Of a stretch of 64,000 bases of DNA, positions 1 through 8,885 are shown in pieces (the stretch's first letter is position 1; each line of letters opens with the position of its first letter). The notes beneath the pieces were generated by a model, which saw only the letters and a list, made by a program, of their open reading frames with translations, did not search any database and had not been told where the DNA came from. Origin of the DNA: Halomarina halobia (GTDB lineage: Archaea; Halobacteriota; Halobacteria; Halobacteriales; Haloarculaceae); assembly GCF_029338575.1 (NCBI RefSeq), contig NZ_CP119992.1, forward strand, positions 2,790,001 through 2,854,000, written 5' to 3'. Both the position numbers and the translations under genes were made by a program.

Positions 1-1
1 C

Positions 2-355
2 GACGCCGCCGTCGAGGAGGCCGTCGGGCCGAACCTTCGGCGGGGGTGGTTCGAGACGTACGAGATCCGACTCGAGGACGCCCCCGGTGCGGTCCGGGCG
101 GACGTCGAACTGGAGGAGCTGACCGTCGAGGCGGTCGAGGGGGAGGCCGTGGCGACGTTCGTCTTCGAGTTCGAGGACGCCGAGCGTGCGCCCGACGTGG
201 CGAAGGCGCTCGCCGAGTACGCCGAGGGGACCTACGTCGAGGGGATCGTCCCGGGGTACACCTACCGCCCGCCCGTCTCGGAGTTACTCGCGCGCGCCCA
301 GCAGTCCGGCGGGGGCGGGGACGGCGGCGACGCCGGCGGTCCGATGCCGCTCTGA
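2..355 (+). CDS. C-terminal part of an uncharacterized haloarchaeal protein (5' end outside window)
   Basis: An open frame runs from the left edge to a TGA at 353-355 and gives about 117 residues. The start lies outside the window. The visible part is acidic, with alternating beta-like stretches (GWFETYEIRLEDA, VATFVFEFEDAE) and a Gly/Asp-rich tail ending in PMPL. No catalytic motif or membrane segment is visible. The composition and the stop position just before the convergent trkA-like gene argue for a real gene. I do not recognise the family with confidence, and no function is assigned. Confidence 0.6.
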   Translation, partial: DAAVEEAVGPNLRRGWFETYEIRLEDAPGAVRADVELEELTVEAVEGEAVATFVFEFEDAERAPDVAKALAEYAEGTYVEGIVPGYTYRPPVSELLARAQQSGGGGDGGDAGGPMPL

Positions 356-381
356 TCCCGGCTCCCCCGTCCCGTCCGACC

Positions 382-1056
382 TCAGGCGGTCGCGGTCGGC
401 GCGTCGCCGACGATGAGGTGGCGCACGTCGGACAGCGAGTCGAACTCGGCGATGACGATGACCCGATCGCCGAGCTCGAGCGAGTCGTCGGCGTCGGGGA
501 GGCCCACCGACTCCCCCTTCTTGCCGAATCCGAGGAGGCGCGCGTTCGCGGGGAGTTCGAGTTCCGAGAGGGAGTACCCGCGCATCGGCGCGTCCTCGCT
601 GACGGTGAGTTCGAGGAGCTGGACGTTCTGGGCCACGTCGGCGATGGCGCGGACGCTCCCGCCCATGAGGGCGTTCTTCGCCGCGATGGCCCCGAGGCGT
701 TCGGGGTAGATCACCTCGTCCACGTCCGAGGCGTACTTCCCGAGGACGTACTCGCGGTAGTCGCTGTCCACGCGCAGCACGGTCCGACAGCCGTGGGCCG
801 ACGCGATCATGCAGGCGATGAGGTTCACCGTCACGTCCCCCGAGAGCGCGCCGAGGGCGTCCACGTCCTCCAGTCCGACAGCCAGCAGGTCGTTCTCGTT
901 CGAGCCGTCGCCCTCGACGACGTCGAACCCCTCGGATCGGACGCGGTCGATGGTCGCCGGGTTCACCTCGATGACCGTCACGTCGTGACCCTCCTCCTCT
1001 AACACGCGGGCGGTCCGGCGACCGACCCGCCCAGCACCTACGATAACAAACCGCAT
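382..1056 (-). CDS. trkA: TrkA family NAD-binding potassium uptake regulator
   Basis: Cytosolic 224-residue regulator of Trk/Ktr-type potassium transport. The N-terminal RCK-N Rossmann domain (residues about 1-120) opens with the nucleotide-binding motif GAGRVG at 7-12 and an acidic residue ending strand 2 (VIEVNP). An RCK-C (TrkA-C) domain follows at about 140-220 (LELTVSEDAPMRG, LELGDRVIVIAE). The single RCK-N plus RCK-C layout is the usual archaeal short form. The gene stands alone, so its channel partner is not in the window. The ATG at 1054-1056 starts the Rossmann strand directly, leaving no room for an alternative start. Confidence 0.9.
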   Translation of the reverse strand: MRFVIVGAGRVGRRTARVLEEEGHDVTVIEVNPATIDRVRSEGFDVVEGDGSNENDLLAVGLEDVDALGALSGDVTVNLIACMIASAHGCRTVLRVDSDYREYVLGKYASDVDEVIYPERLGAIAAKNALMGGSVRAIADVAQNVQLLELTVSEDAPMRGYSLSELELPANARLLGFGKKGESVGLPDADDSLELGDRVIVIAEFDSLSDVRHLIVGDAPTATA

Positions 1057-1154
1057 GGTCCCGTGTATGAGAACACGCTACAATAACCTTACCCCTCCCG
1101 GTGGTTCCTGCCGACCGGCGACAGGTTCAGGGGTCGCGTGGGAGTACCGGGGGT

Positions 1155-1451
1155 ATGGTCGCAGATCCGGGCGATGGCGAGGACGCGGTCCGAGTGTGGC
1201 TGGTCGAGCGGACCTACTCCGACGACGAGCAGAACCTCATCATCCTCACCTACGCGACGCCCGACGGGTCGCGCGAGTTCCGCAAGGAGCGCGCGCTGAC
1301 GAGTTTCACCGGCGATCACCGCGAGACGCGCGCCGCCCTCGACGTGGCGCTCGACGACACCGCGACGGTCGCCGACCCGGAGACGCGCGAGCGCTACGCC
1401 GCGGAGGTGCGGCGGATGGCGGATCGACACGCGCCGACCGACGCCGTTTGA
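1155..1451 (+). CDS. Small uncharacterized haloarchaeal protein
   Basis: A 98-residue acidic soluble protein. I chose the ATG at 1155 because residues upstream of it in the same frame are basic and low quality, while VRVWLVERTYSDDEQ onward looks like conserved protein. The centre (LIILTYATPDG, REFRKERALTSF) suggests a small beta-rich domain. No metal-binding or catalytic motif is seen. It lies 57 bases upstream of the TrmB-like regulator and may be co-transcribed with it. Function unknown. Confidence 0.65.
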   Translation: MVADPGDGEDAVRVWLVERTYSDDEQNLIILTYATPDGSREFRKERALTSFTGDHRETRAALDVALDDTATVADPETRERYAAEVRRMADRHAPTDAV

Positions 1452-1508
1452 CCCACGCCGCCCGAGACGCATCGTGGAGGATAAGCCGACGGGGGATCAG
1501 AGGAGGCT

Positions 1509-2264
1509 ATGGACCAGCAGGCGGCCGTCGAGGCGTTAGAGCGCCTCGGCCTCTCTACGTACGAGGCGAAGGTGTTCATCGCGCTCGTCTCGCTCGGCGT
1601 CGGGTCGGCGAGCGACGTCGCCCGCGTCGTGGACGTTCCGCGCTCGCAGGTGTACGGCGCGGCCGACCGCCTCGAACGTCGCGGGCTCGTCGCGAGCCGT
1701 CAGTCCTCGCCGATCCAGTACCGCGCAGTCGATCTGGAGGAGGCGCGCACACAGCTGCGCGGTCGGTTCGAGCGCGACCTCGACACGGCGTTCGACCACC
1801 TCGAGCGCGTCCGCGAGGAGGTCGAACCGACCGAGGAGCGCGACGGCGTCTGGACGGTCGAGGGGTTCGACACCGTCTCGACGCGCATCGAACGGCTCGT
1901 CGCGGAGGCGCGGTCGAGCGTGCTCCTCGCGACCGGCGACCCCTCGCTCGCCGACGAGCGACTCGTCGCGGCGCTCGCCGAGGCGGCCGACCGGGGCGTC
2001 GCCGTCTCCGCCGTGAGCGCCTCGCGGGACGTGCTCGACCGGTTCGAGGGGTCGGTCACCACGGCCCACGTGCCCGACCTGCGCGACTGGGAGGGGCAGG
2101 GCGGGCGACTGCTCATCGTCGACGGCCGGGCGATCCTGCTCAGCGTCGGCGGGACGGGCGAGACGAGCGCGCCGGAGGAGATGGCCATCTGGAGCGCCGA
2201 CACGGCGTTCGCGACCGTCCTGATCCAGATCATCGAGGGACGGCTCGGCACGTTCGTCGAGTGA
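1509..2264 (+). CDS. TrmB family transcriptional regulator
   Basis: A 251-residue DNA-binding regulator. The N-terminal winged helix (about 1-75) shows the TrmB-type pattern LGLSTYEAKVFIAL, then VARVVDVPRSQVYGAADRLERRGLV as the recognition helix and wing. A predicted coiled-coil linker (about 80-110) leads to a C-terminal PLD-like sensor domain (about 120-250; SSVLLATGDPSL, GRLLIVDGRAILL). Characterised TrmB proteins bind sugars and control sugar transport or central metabolism; the ligand here is unknown. The adjacent small gene and the downstream membrane protein do not identify a regulon. The ATG at 1509 follows a purine-rich stretch, cagaggagg. Confidence 0.85.
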   Translation: MDQQAAVEALERLGLSTYEAKVFIALVSLGVGSASDVARVVDVPRSQVYGAADRLERRGLVASRQSSPIQYRAVDLEEARTQLRGRFERDLDTAFDHLERVREEVEPTEERDGVWTVEGFDTVSTRIERLVAEARSSVLLATGDPSLADERLVAALAEAADRGVAVSAVSASRDVLDRFEGSVTTAHVPDLRDWEGQGGRLLIVDGRAILLSVGGTGETSAPEEMAIWSADTAFATVLIQIIEGRLGTFVE

Positions 2265-2458
2265 CGACCGGTCGCCCAGCGTGGACCGTGTCGGCGAGCA
2301 TCGCCTCGACCTCGTCGACGCCGAACCGCGTGTCGGAGAGACCCCGCTCGTCGATGACCCGGTGCGTGCACGCGGTGTCGCCGGTGGTCGGGCGGGGCGG
2401 GGCACCGCAACGCCCCCGGGAGCGACACCACAAAGGGGTTCCCGCCCCTACGAGCGGT

Positions 2459-2800
2459 ATGGTTTCGGTCATCGACGTGGTCGGCCTGCTGTTCGTCCTC
2501 GGGGTGAACGCGGCGGCCGCCGCCCTCCTGACGCGCTTCTTCCGCGTCCGCCTCGACACCCAGTGGGGCCCCATCGTCTTCACGCTCCTCATCACGCCGG
2601 TCGTGCTGGTCCTCGCGACGCTCTTTCTCAGCGGCGTCCTCGGCCTCGGGTTCAACCTCGGCTCGACGAACGCCGTCGTCGCCGTCGCCGTCGTCCTCCC
2701 GCTCGCGCTCGGGGCCGCCTTCGACTACTTCTGGATGCCAGCCCCCGACGAGGTCGAGCTACCGGCCGAGTACGCCCGCGAGGACAGCCCGCGACGGTGA
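2459..2800 (+). CDS. Uncharacterized small membrane protein
   Basis: A 113-residue membrane protein with about three hydrophobic segments (residues about 6-25, 36-62 and 68-90), followed by a short acidic cytosolic tail (DEVELPAEYARED). The ATG at 2459 is chosen because the long upstream extension in this frame is an Arg-rich shadow of the TrmB-like gene. It begins 195 bases after the regulator and has no recognisable catalytic residues. It resembles the many small haloarchaeal membrane proteins of unknown role. Confidence 0.7.
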   Translation: MVSVIDVVGLLFVLGVNAAAAALLTRFFRVRLDTQWGPIVFTLLITPVVLVLATLFLSGVLGLGFNLGSTNAVVAVAVVLPLALGAAFDYFWMPAPDEVELPAEYAREDSPRR

Positions 2801-2878
2801 CGACGCCCGCGAATCGCGTCGCGGTTCGAACGACACAAGTGCGGCCGACGCCTCCCTCCAGGCGAACGAGGCATCCCC

Positions 2879-3082
2879 ATGATTCGCACCCACCTCCTCG
2901 AGATCGTGGAAGTGACGCTCCTGTCGTTTCTACTCTCCGGCACACTGTGGAACACCGCCGTCGGCGCCGGGGCGATCGCTCCCCCCGACGCCGCCGTCGC
3001 CGTCGCGCTCACGACGCTGCTCGGTGCCGCATTCTTCACCGCCGACAACGTCCGCGGGCCGCGGACGATCGATCCGCGCTAG
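2879..3082 (+). CDS. Small predicted membrane protein
   Basis: A 67-residue protein with two hydrophobic stretches (about 8-22 and 28-55), ending in a charged tail (RGPRTIDPR). The ATG at 2879 closely follows a haloarchaeal-looking leader, and the stop lies 15 bases before the convergent tmk stop. Codon use has the GC-rich third positions of its neighbours. The short length and lack of motifs limit confidence, and no function is proposed. Confidence 0.5.
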   Translation: MIRTHLLEIVEVTLLSFLLSGTLWNTAVGAGAIAPPDAAVAVALTTLLGAAFFTADNVRGPRTIDPR

Positions 3083-3097
3083 TCCGCGCTGATTTGG

Positions 3098-3706
3098 CTA
3101 GTTTTCCCGGGCGCTCCCCTCTCCCGCGTCCAGGATCCGCTCGACGGCCGACTCGACGCTCTCCAGGACCTCCTCGGGCGGCCGCTCGCCGTCGACGCGG
3201 ACGAACCGCTCGGGCTCGTACCCGATGAGTCGCTCGTAGTTCTCCTGTACCGCGGCGAGGTAGCCCGCGTGTTCGAACTTGTCGTTCGCGCCCGCCCGCT
3301 CCGCGCCCACCCGGGGGTCAACGTCGAGGTAGATCGTCGCGTCGGGCGGCCGGGTGAAGGGGCCGTGGATCCCGCGGATGTACTCGACGGGCCGCTCGAC
3401 GACGCCGGAGAGCGCCGCGCCCTGGTAGGCGTAGCGCGAGTCGGAGTAGCGATCCGAGACGACGAGTCGCCCCTCGTCAAGCGCCGGCCGGACGACGCGC
3501 GAGAGGTGGTCGGCGTGGTCCGCCGTGAAGAGGAACAGGTCGGCGAGGGGGTCGGCGTCGTCGTCGGCGAGCGAGCGGCGGACGGCCTCGCCGTACCATG
3601 ACGTCGTCGGCTCGCGGGTGAACACCGCGTCGGGGTAGACGTCGCGCAGCGCCTCCCACGCGGTGGTCTTGCCGGAGCCGTCGATCCCCTCCAGCGTGAT
3701 GAGCAT
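3098..3706 (-). CDS. tmk: Thymidylate kinase (dTMP kinase)
   Basis: A 202-residue kinase converting dTMP to dTDP with ATP in the cytosol, a required step of dTTP synthesis. The P-loop GIDGSGKT sits at 7-14. TREPT and the [12 protein letters not shown] stretch carry the usual TMP-binding and DR[YH] signatures, and TIYLDVDP is the second core strand. Length matches the family (about 200). The gene stands alone between a small membrane protein and an epimerase gene. A decayed thyX remnant is seen at 47838-48152, so the supply of dTMP must come from another gene outside this window. Confidence 0.93.
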   Translation of the reverse strand: MLITLEGIDGSGKTTAWEALRDVYPDAVFTREPTTSWYGEAVRRSLADDDADPLADLFLFTADHADHLSRVVRPALDEGRLVVSDRYSDSRYAYQGAALSGVVERPVEYIRGIHGPFTRPPDATIYLDVDPRVGAERAGANDKFEHAGYLAAVQENYERLIGYEPERFVRVDGERPPEEVLESVESAVERILDAGEGSAREN

Positions 3707-3795
3707 ACCCCGAGTTTCCGGCGAGGGGTCTTGAGTTGCCGGACTTCTACCGGCGGCGCACTAGCTTTACGTTCTCGCGGGACGACAGGTACGGT

Positions 3796-4698
3796 ATGAA
3801 CGTCCTCGTCGTCGGCGGAACCGGCTTCATCGGGACGGCGCTCTGTCGCGAACTCGTGGAGCGCGGTCACGACGTCACCACGCTGTCGCGCTCGCCCGAC
3901 GATCCCGACCTCCCCGCGGAGGTCGAGACGTACGCGGGCGACGTCACCGACTACGACTCGATCGAGGGGGCCTTCGAGGGGCGGGACGCCGTCGTCTACC
4001 TCGTCGCGCTCTCGCCGCTGTTCCGGCCCGACGGGGGGAACGAGGCGCACTTCGAGGTGCACCTCGGCGGCGCGGAGAACGTGGTGGAGGCGATGCGGGC
4101 CCACGACGTGCCCCGGCTCGTGCACGTGAGCGCGCTCGACGCCGATCCGGCGGGCGAGACGGCCTACCTGCGGGCGAAGGGGCGGGCGGAGGAGGTCGTC
4201 CGCGACGCGGGGCTCGACTACGCGATCTTCCGCCCCTCGGTCGTCTTCGGGGACGGCGGCGAGTTCGTCCCGTTCACGAAGAAGCTCGCGCCGCGCCCGG
4301 CCGCGCCGCTGCCCGGCGGGGGAAAGACGCGGTTCCAGCCGATCTGGGTGGGCGACCTCGTCCCGATGCTGGCGGACGCCGTCGAGGACGACGAGCGCGC
4401 CGGGGAGACCTACGAGGTGGGCGGTCCGGAGGTGCTCACGCTGAAGGAGGTGGCGAAGCTCGCCCACCGCGCGGACGGCCACTCGTTCACCGCGATCCCG
4501 ATCCCGATGGCGCTCGCGGACGTCGGCCTCTCCGTGCTCGGGGCCGTGGGCGGGCCGATGGGTCCCGATCAGGCGCGCTCGCTGCGCATGGACAACACCG
4601 TCGCGGACAACGACGTGACCGCCTTCGGCGTGCGCGAGGCCGACCTCACCACCCTCGCCGAGTACCTGGGCGTCGAGGGGCGCGGGGAGCCGGCGTAA
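3796..4698 (+). CDS. NAD(P)-dependent epimerase/dehydrogenase, complex I NDUFA9-like
   Basis: A 300-residue atypical short-chain dehydrogenase. The Rossmann motif GGTGFIG is at 7-13. The conserved Ser of HVSALDAD and Tyr/Lys of AYLRAKGRAEE suggest the usual fold, followed by FRPSVVFGDGGEFV and a substrate-lid region. The pattern fits the NDUFA9/NmrA-like branch seen in many haloarchaea, which binds NAD(P)H but has no settled substrate. The ATG at 3796 is preferred over an upstream in-frame ATG at 3736 because the added residues are basic and precede the Rossmann strand. Confidence 0.85.
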   Translation: MNVLVVGGTGFIGTALCRELVERGHDVTTLSRSPDDPDLPAEVETYAGDVTDYDSIEGAFEGRDAVVYLVALSPLFRPDGGNEAHFEVHLGGAENVVEAMRAHDVPRLVHVSALDADPAGETAYLRAKGRAEEVVRDAGLDYAIFRPSVVFGDGGEFVPFTKKLAPRPAAPLPGGGKTRFQPIWVGDLVPMLADAVEDDERAGETYEVGGPEVLTLKEVAKLAHRADGHSFTAIPIPMALADVGLSVLGAVGGPMGPDQARSLRMDNTVADNDVTAFGVREADLTTLAEYLGVEGRGEPA

Positions 4699-4742
4699 CC
4701 AGCGATTTAGTTCCCGTAACGGATTCATTCTCCGTAGCAAGA

Positions 4743-4750
4743 CTTATAAT
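4743..4750 (+). promoter_or_regulatory. Probable TATA box of cetZ
   Basis: CTTATAAT lies about 28 bases upstream of the cetZ ATG at 4775, in an AT-rich patch that contrasts with its surroundings. This spacing fits the leaderless transcripts common in haloarchaea. It is a pattern match only. Confidence 0.45.
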
Positions 4751-4774
4751 TCTGGTGAGTCTCTTCCCGATGAT

Positions 4775-5949
4775 ATGAAACTGGCCATGGTGGGCTTCGG
4801 GCAGGCCGGAGGGAAGATCCTCGACAAGTTCCTGGAGTACGACCGTCGGAACGGCTCGGACATCGTCCGGGCGGCGCTGGCGGTGAACACGGCGAAGGCG
4901 GACCTGGTGGGCCTGGAGAACGTGCCCGAGGAGAACCGCGTGCTCATCGGGCAGTCCCGGGTGAAGGGCCACGGCGTCGGTGCCGACAACGAACTCGGCT
5001 CGGAGGTCGCCGAGGAGGACATCGACGAACTCGTGGCGGCGATGGACGACGTGCCTGCCCACGAGGTGGACGCCTTCCTGATCATCGCGGGCCTCGGCGG
5101 CGGGAGCGGCTCCGGCGGCGGCCCGGTCCTCGCGCGCCACCTCAAGCGCATCTACACCGAACCCGTGTACGCCCTCGGCATCCTCCCGAGCGCGGACGAG
5201 GGGGTATCTACACGCTCAACGCGGCGCGCTCGTTCGAGACCTACGTCCGCGAGTGCGACCACCTGCTCGTCTTCGACAACGACGCCTGGCGGCGCTCCGG
5301 CGAGTCGGTCCAGGCGGGTTACGACGGCATCAACGAGGAGATCGTCACCCGCTTCGGTCTGCTGTTCGGCGCGGGCGAGGTCGAGCGGGGCGGCGAGGTC
5401 GCGGAGTCGGTGGTAGATTCGAGCGAGATCATCAACACGCTCGCGGGCGGCGGCGTCTCCACCGTCGGCTACGCCTCGGAGACGATCGAGCGACAGGACG
5501 CCGGCCTGCTCTCGCGCCTGCGCGGAAACGGCGCGAGCGACGACCTCGACGCCGCGAAGACGACGAACCGCATCACCAGCCTCGTGCGCAAGGCGGCGCT
5601 CGGCCGGCTCACGCTCCCCTGCGAGATCGAGGGCACCGAGCGCGCCCTGCTCGTCCTGAGCGGCCCCTCTCACTATCTCAACCGGAAGGGCATCGAGCGC
5701 GGCCGAAAGTGGCTCGAGGAGCAGACCGGGAGCATGGAGGTCCGCGGCGGGGACTACCCCATCCGCGACGCCGACTTCGTCGCCGCGGTGGTCCTGCTCG
5801 CGGGTGTGACGAACGTCCCGCGGATAAAGGAGCTCCAGCGGGTCGCCATCGAGACCCGCGAGAACATCGAGGAGATCCGCGCGGGGAGCGACGCCAACCT
5901 CCAGGAACTCATCGCCGACGAGGAGGACGAACTCGAACCGCTCTTCTGA
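4775..5949 (+). CDS. cetZ: Tubulin-like protein CetZ, interrupted by a frameshift
   Basis: CetZ proteins are archaeal tubulin/FtsZ-superfamily GTPases that control cell shape and motility. The N-terminal half ([15 protein letters not shown]; the glycine-rich tubulin signature [10 protein letters not shown]) reads in one frame to ADEG. The rest ([46 protein letters not shown], ending EDELEPLF) continues in the next frame. Adding one G to the run at 5200-5204 restores about 391 residues, the normal CetZ length, and the sequence closely resembles Haloferax CetZ1. Either a sequencing error or a recent inactivating mutation explains the break. The uncorrected frame would stop at 5416. Confidence 0.92.
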
Positions 5950-5971
5950 CTCCGGCCCGATTCTCCCCCGA

Positions 5972-6595
5972 ATGCGCGTCGTCGTCCCGTACCGAGTCCG
6001 CGACCCGAAGACCCGCCTCGCGCCCGTCCTCGACCCCGAGGAGCGCGTCGCGTTCAGCCGCGCCATGCTCGACGACGTGCTCGCGGCCGTCTGGGGGGCC
6101 GGACGCGTCCCGGAGGTCCTCGCGACCGAGCCACTCGACGCGGATCTCCCCGACCCCGTCGCCGTCGACGCCCGCCCGCTCACCGACGCCGTGAACGCCG
6201 TCCTCGACGCCGCCGGGGAACCCGTGGCGGTCGTCGCGGCCGACCTCGCGCTGGCGACGCCCGCCGCCCTCGCGCGCCTGTTCGACGCCGCCGGGGAGGT
6301 GGTCCTCGCACCTGGTCGCGGCGGCGGGACCAACGCCCTCCTCGCCCGACACCCCCAGTTCCGCGTCGACTACCACGGCGCGTCCTATCGCGACCACCTC
6401 TCCGCCTGCGAGACGATCGGGGCGCACCCCGTCACGGTAGACTCCTACCGGCTCGGAACGGACGTGGACGAACCCGCGGACCTCGTGGAGGTCCTCCTGC
6501 ACGGCGAGGGTGTCGCGGGCGAGTGGCTCCGCGACCGGGGGTTCGTCCTCGCGGTCGACGGGGGACGCGTCGGCGTGCGCCGCGAGGGCGAGTGA
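5972..6595 (+). CDS. cofC: 2-phospho-L-lactate guanylyltransferase
   Basis: A 207-residue nucleotidyltransferase that activates 2-phospholactate (or PEP, depending on species) with GTP for coenzyme F420 assembly. The N-terminus [18 protein letters not shown] is the nucleotide-binding loop of the family, and [12 protein letters not shown] is the characteristic glycine-rich substrate loop. The middle metal-binding strand reads VAADLAL, where relatives usually have DLPL. It starts 22 bases after cetZ and is followed 34 bases later by cofG, so an F420 operon is likely. Confidence 0.9.
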   Translation: MRVVVPYRVRDPKTRLAPVLDPEERVAFSRAMLDDVLAAVWGAGRVPEVLATEPLDADLPDPVAVDARPLTDAVNAVLDAAGEPVAVVAADLALATPAALARLFDAAGEVVLAPGRGGGTNALLARHPQFRVDYHGASYRDHLSACETIGAHPVTVDSYRLGTDVDEPADLVEVLLHGEGVAGEWLRDRGFVLAVDGGRVGVRREGE

Positions 6596-6629
6596 CAGGC
6601 TTTTTGCCGTCGGCGGGCGAGGTCCGGTC

Positions 6630-7711
6630 GTGATCCCCGACGCGGACGAGTACGGCATCGACCTCGCCGTCGACGACGACGCCGTCGAGCGCCTGCTCGC
6701 GGCGACGCCCGCCGACGTCGACCCCGCCCCCGAGCTCTCGTTCGCGCGGAACGTCTTCCTCCCGCTCACCACCGCCTGCCGGTACACCTGCACCTACTGC
6801 ACCTACTACGACCCGCCGGGGCGGGCCTCGCTCATGCGCCCCGAGGAGGTCCGGGAGGTCTGTCGGACGGGCGCGGACGCGGGCTGCACGGAGGCGCTGT
6901 TCACCTTCGGCGACGACCCTGACGACCGGTACACCGAGATACACGACCAGCTAGCGGAGTGGGGTCACGACTCGATCCACTCCTACCTCCGCGAGGCGTG
7001 CGAGATCGCCCTGGAGGAGGGGCTCCTCCCGCACTCGAACCCCGGCGATCAGACGCGAGAGCAGATGGGGCTCGTCGCGGACGTGAACGCGAGCATGGGC
7101 GTCATGCTGGAGACCACGGCCGAGGTGCGAGCGCACGCCGGCCCCCGCGGGAAGTCCCCCGGCCAGCGGCTCGACACCATCCGCACTGCGGGCGAACTCG
7201 GGGTGCCGTTCACCACCGGGATCCTGGTCGGCATCGGCGAGACGTGGCGCGACCGGGCCGAGTCGCTGCTCGCGATCCGCGCGATGCACGAGCGCTACGG
7301 CCACGTCCAGGAGGTCATCGTCCAGCCCGTCGTGGGGAACGAGCGCTGGCGCGGCGATACGCCCGCCCTCGACGCGCTCCGCCGCGCCGTCGCGATGGCC
7401 CGCGTCGCGCTCCCCGAGGAGGTGGGCGTGCAGGTCCCGCCGAACCTCGCGCCCGTCCGCGACCTGCTCGACTGCGGGATCGACGACCTCGGCGGGGTGT
7501 CGCCGGTCACCGACGACTACATCAACCCCGAGTACGCCTGGCCAGCCCTCCGGGAACTCGAGTCGATCGCCGACGAGGCCGGCGTCCCCTCCGGGAGCGC
7601 CTCCCCGTCTACGAGCGGTTCGTGCCGGGGTGGCTCTCGCCGCGCGTCCGCCGTGCGATCGAGGCCGAGGGGGCGGCGGGGCGTCGGTACCGGGCGGTGC
7701 TGTCGGACTGA
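6630..7711 (+). CDS. cofG: FO synthase subunit 1 (7,8-didemethyl-8-hydroxy-5-deazariboflavin synthase CofG), frameshifted near the 3' end
   Basis: Radical SAM enzyme that with CofH makes the deazaflavin chromophore of F420. The cluster motif C-x3-C-x2-C is in ACRYTCTYCTYY. HSNPGDQTREQM, MLETTAEVR and GILVGIGETWRDR are typical CofG segments. A GTG at 6630 is the likely start because the protein then begins IPDADEYGI. After DEAGVP the frame breaks: adding one C to the run at 7586-7589 gives LRERLPVYERFVPGWLSPRVRR and a natural stop at 7709-7711 (about 360 residues). Without it the frame runs on with unrelated Arg/Ser-rich residues to 7772. A base-call error or recent mutation is likely. Confidence 0.9.
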
Positions 7712-7796
7712 GCGACGGAGGCCGGGGCGGCGATCGATGGCCGATCCGCCTTCCGGGGATATAAATCGGTGACGCGAGAAACCCGACGGGAACACG

Positions 7797-8876
7797 ATGG
7801 TCGACGCGATAATCGCCCTCCGCCTCGTCGCCGGGCTGCTGCTCATCCTCGCCAACGGGTTCTTCGTCGCGATCGAGTTCGCGCTGACGCGCGTCCGGCA
7901 GTACGCGGCGGAGGAGTTCGAGGGACCGGGGTTGCGCAGGGCGTGGGAGATGACCGGGCGCCTCGAGATCTACCTGACGGCGTGTCAGGTGGGCATCACG
8001 GCGTCGAGCATCGCGGTCGGCATCGTCGCCGAACCGGCGCTCGTCGCGCTGTTCGAGCCCCTGTTCGAGGCGACGGGCCTCAGATCGGCCGTTCCGGGCT
8101 CGACGCACATCATCGCGGCGGGCCTCGCGTTCTTCCTCATCAACCTCCTCCACCTCACCCACGGCGAGCAGACGCCGACGTACCTCGGCGTCGAGCGGAC
8201 CAAACAGGTCGCCCGCTACGGCGCGACCCCGCTCTACTACTTCACGATGGCCATCTACCCGCTCATCCTGCTCGGCGACCGGGTGGCGAAGGCGACCCTC
8301 CGACTCGTGGGCGTCGAGCTCACCCGCTCGTGGGTCGAGACGGAGGCCGACGCCGCCGAGTCGCGGGCCGAACTCCGGAACGAACTCGGCGCCGTCCTCG
8401 AGGACGGCGACCTCTCGCAGGAGCGCCGCGAGGAGGTCCTCGCCGCCTTCGACATCGAGCGGATGACCGTCCGCGACGAGATGATACCGCGGGGGGAGAT
8501 CGCGGCGCTCTCGACGGCGGCGACCCCCGCCGAGAACTTCGAGACCATCGCGGCGAACCCCCACACCCGCTTTCCGCTGGTCGGCGACTCGCTCGAGGAC
8601 TTCCGCGGGATCGTCTACATCCCCGCGGTCACCCGCGAGTTCGACGCGCTGCGCGACGGCGAGACCGACCTCGAGGCGGTCGCGGCCGAGCCGATGACGC
8701 TCGAACCGGACGTCTCGATCAGCGAGGCCGTAGACCGGTTCCAGGCGGAGCGCCAGGAGCTCGCGCTCGTCGTCGAGGGCGGCGAGGTCGTCGGCCTGCT
8801 CACCGCGACCGACGCGCTGGAGGCGGTCATGGGCGAACTCGAGGACCCCACCGACGACCGCAGGCGGGTCGCCTGA
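7797..8876 (+). CDS. CNNM (DUF21) transmembrane and CBS domain protein
   Basis: A 359-residue membrane protein of the CNNM/CorC (hemolysin-like) family, implicated in divalent-cation (Mg2+/Co2+) efflux or homeostasis. The DUF21 domain (about 1-165) has roughly four membrane segments, with the signature small-residue runs (ACQVGITASSIAVGIVAEPAL; HLTHGEQTPTYLG). A Bateman pair of CBS domains follows (about 210-350: MTVRDEMIPRGEI, EVVGLLTATDALEAV). No CorC_HlyC C-terminal domain is present. Its stop lies 9 bases from the convergent cofH stop. Confidence 0.87.
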   Translation: MVDAIIALRLVAGLLLILANGFFVAIEFALTRVRQYAAEEFEGPGLRRAWEMTGRLEIYLTACQVGITASSIAVGIVAEPALVALFEPLFEATGLRSAVPGSTHIIAAGLAFFLINLLHLTHGEQTPTYLGVERTKQVARYGATPLYYFTMAIYPLILLGDRVAKATLRLVGVELTRSWVETEADAAESRAELRNELGAVLEDGDLSQERREEVLAAFDIERMTVRDEMIPRGEIAALSTAATPAENFETIAANPHTRFPLVGDSLEDFRGIVYIPAVTREFDALRDGETDLEAVAAEPMTLEPDVSISEAVDRFQAERQELALVVEGGEVVGLLTATDALEAVMGELEDPTDDRRRVA

Positions 8877-8885
8877 GGTCGAACT

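Noticed and set aside
46-1002. Long Arg-rich plus-strand frame over the trkA-like gene
   Set aside because: It is antisense to a clear TrkA gene and has basic low-complexity composition, typical of GC-rich shadow frames.
2230-2410. Minus-strand protein-like stretch (HRVIDERGLSDTRFGVDEVEAML) between the TrmB-like gene and the next gene
   Set aside because: No start codon or upstream coding continuation is visible, and it overlaps the TrmB-like 3' end. It may be a gene remnant, but I cannot name the family.
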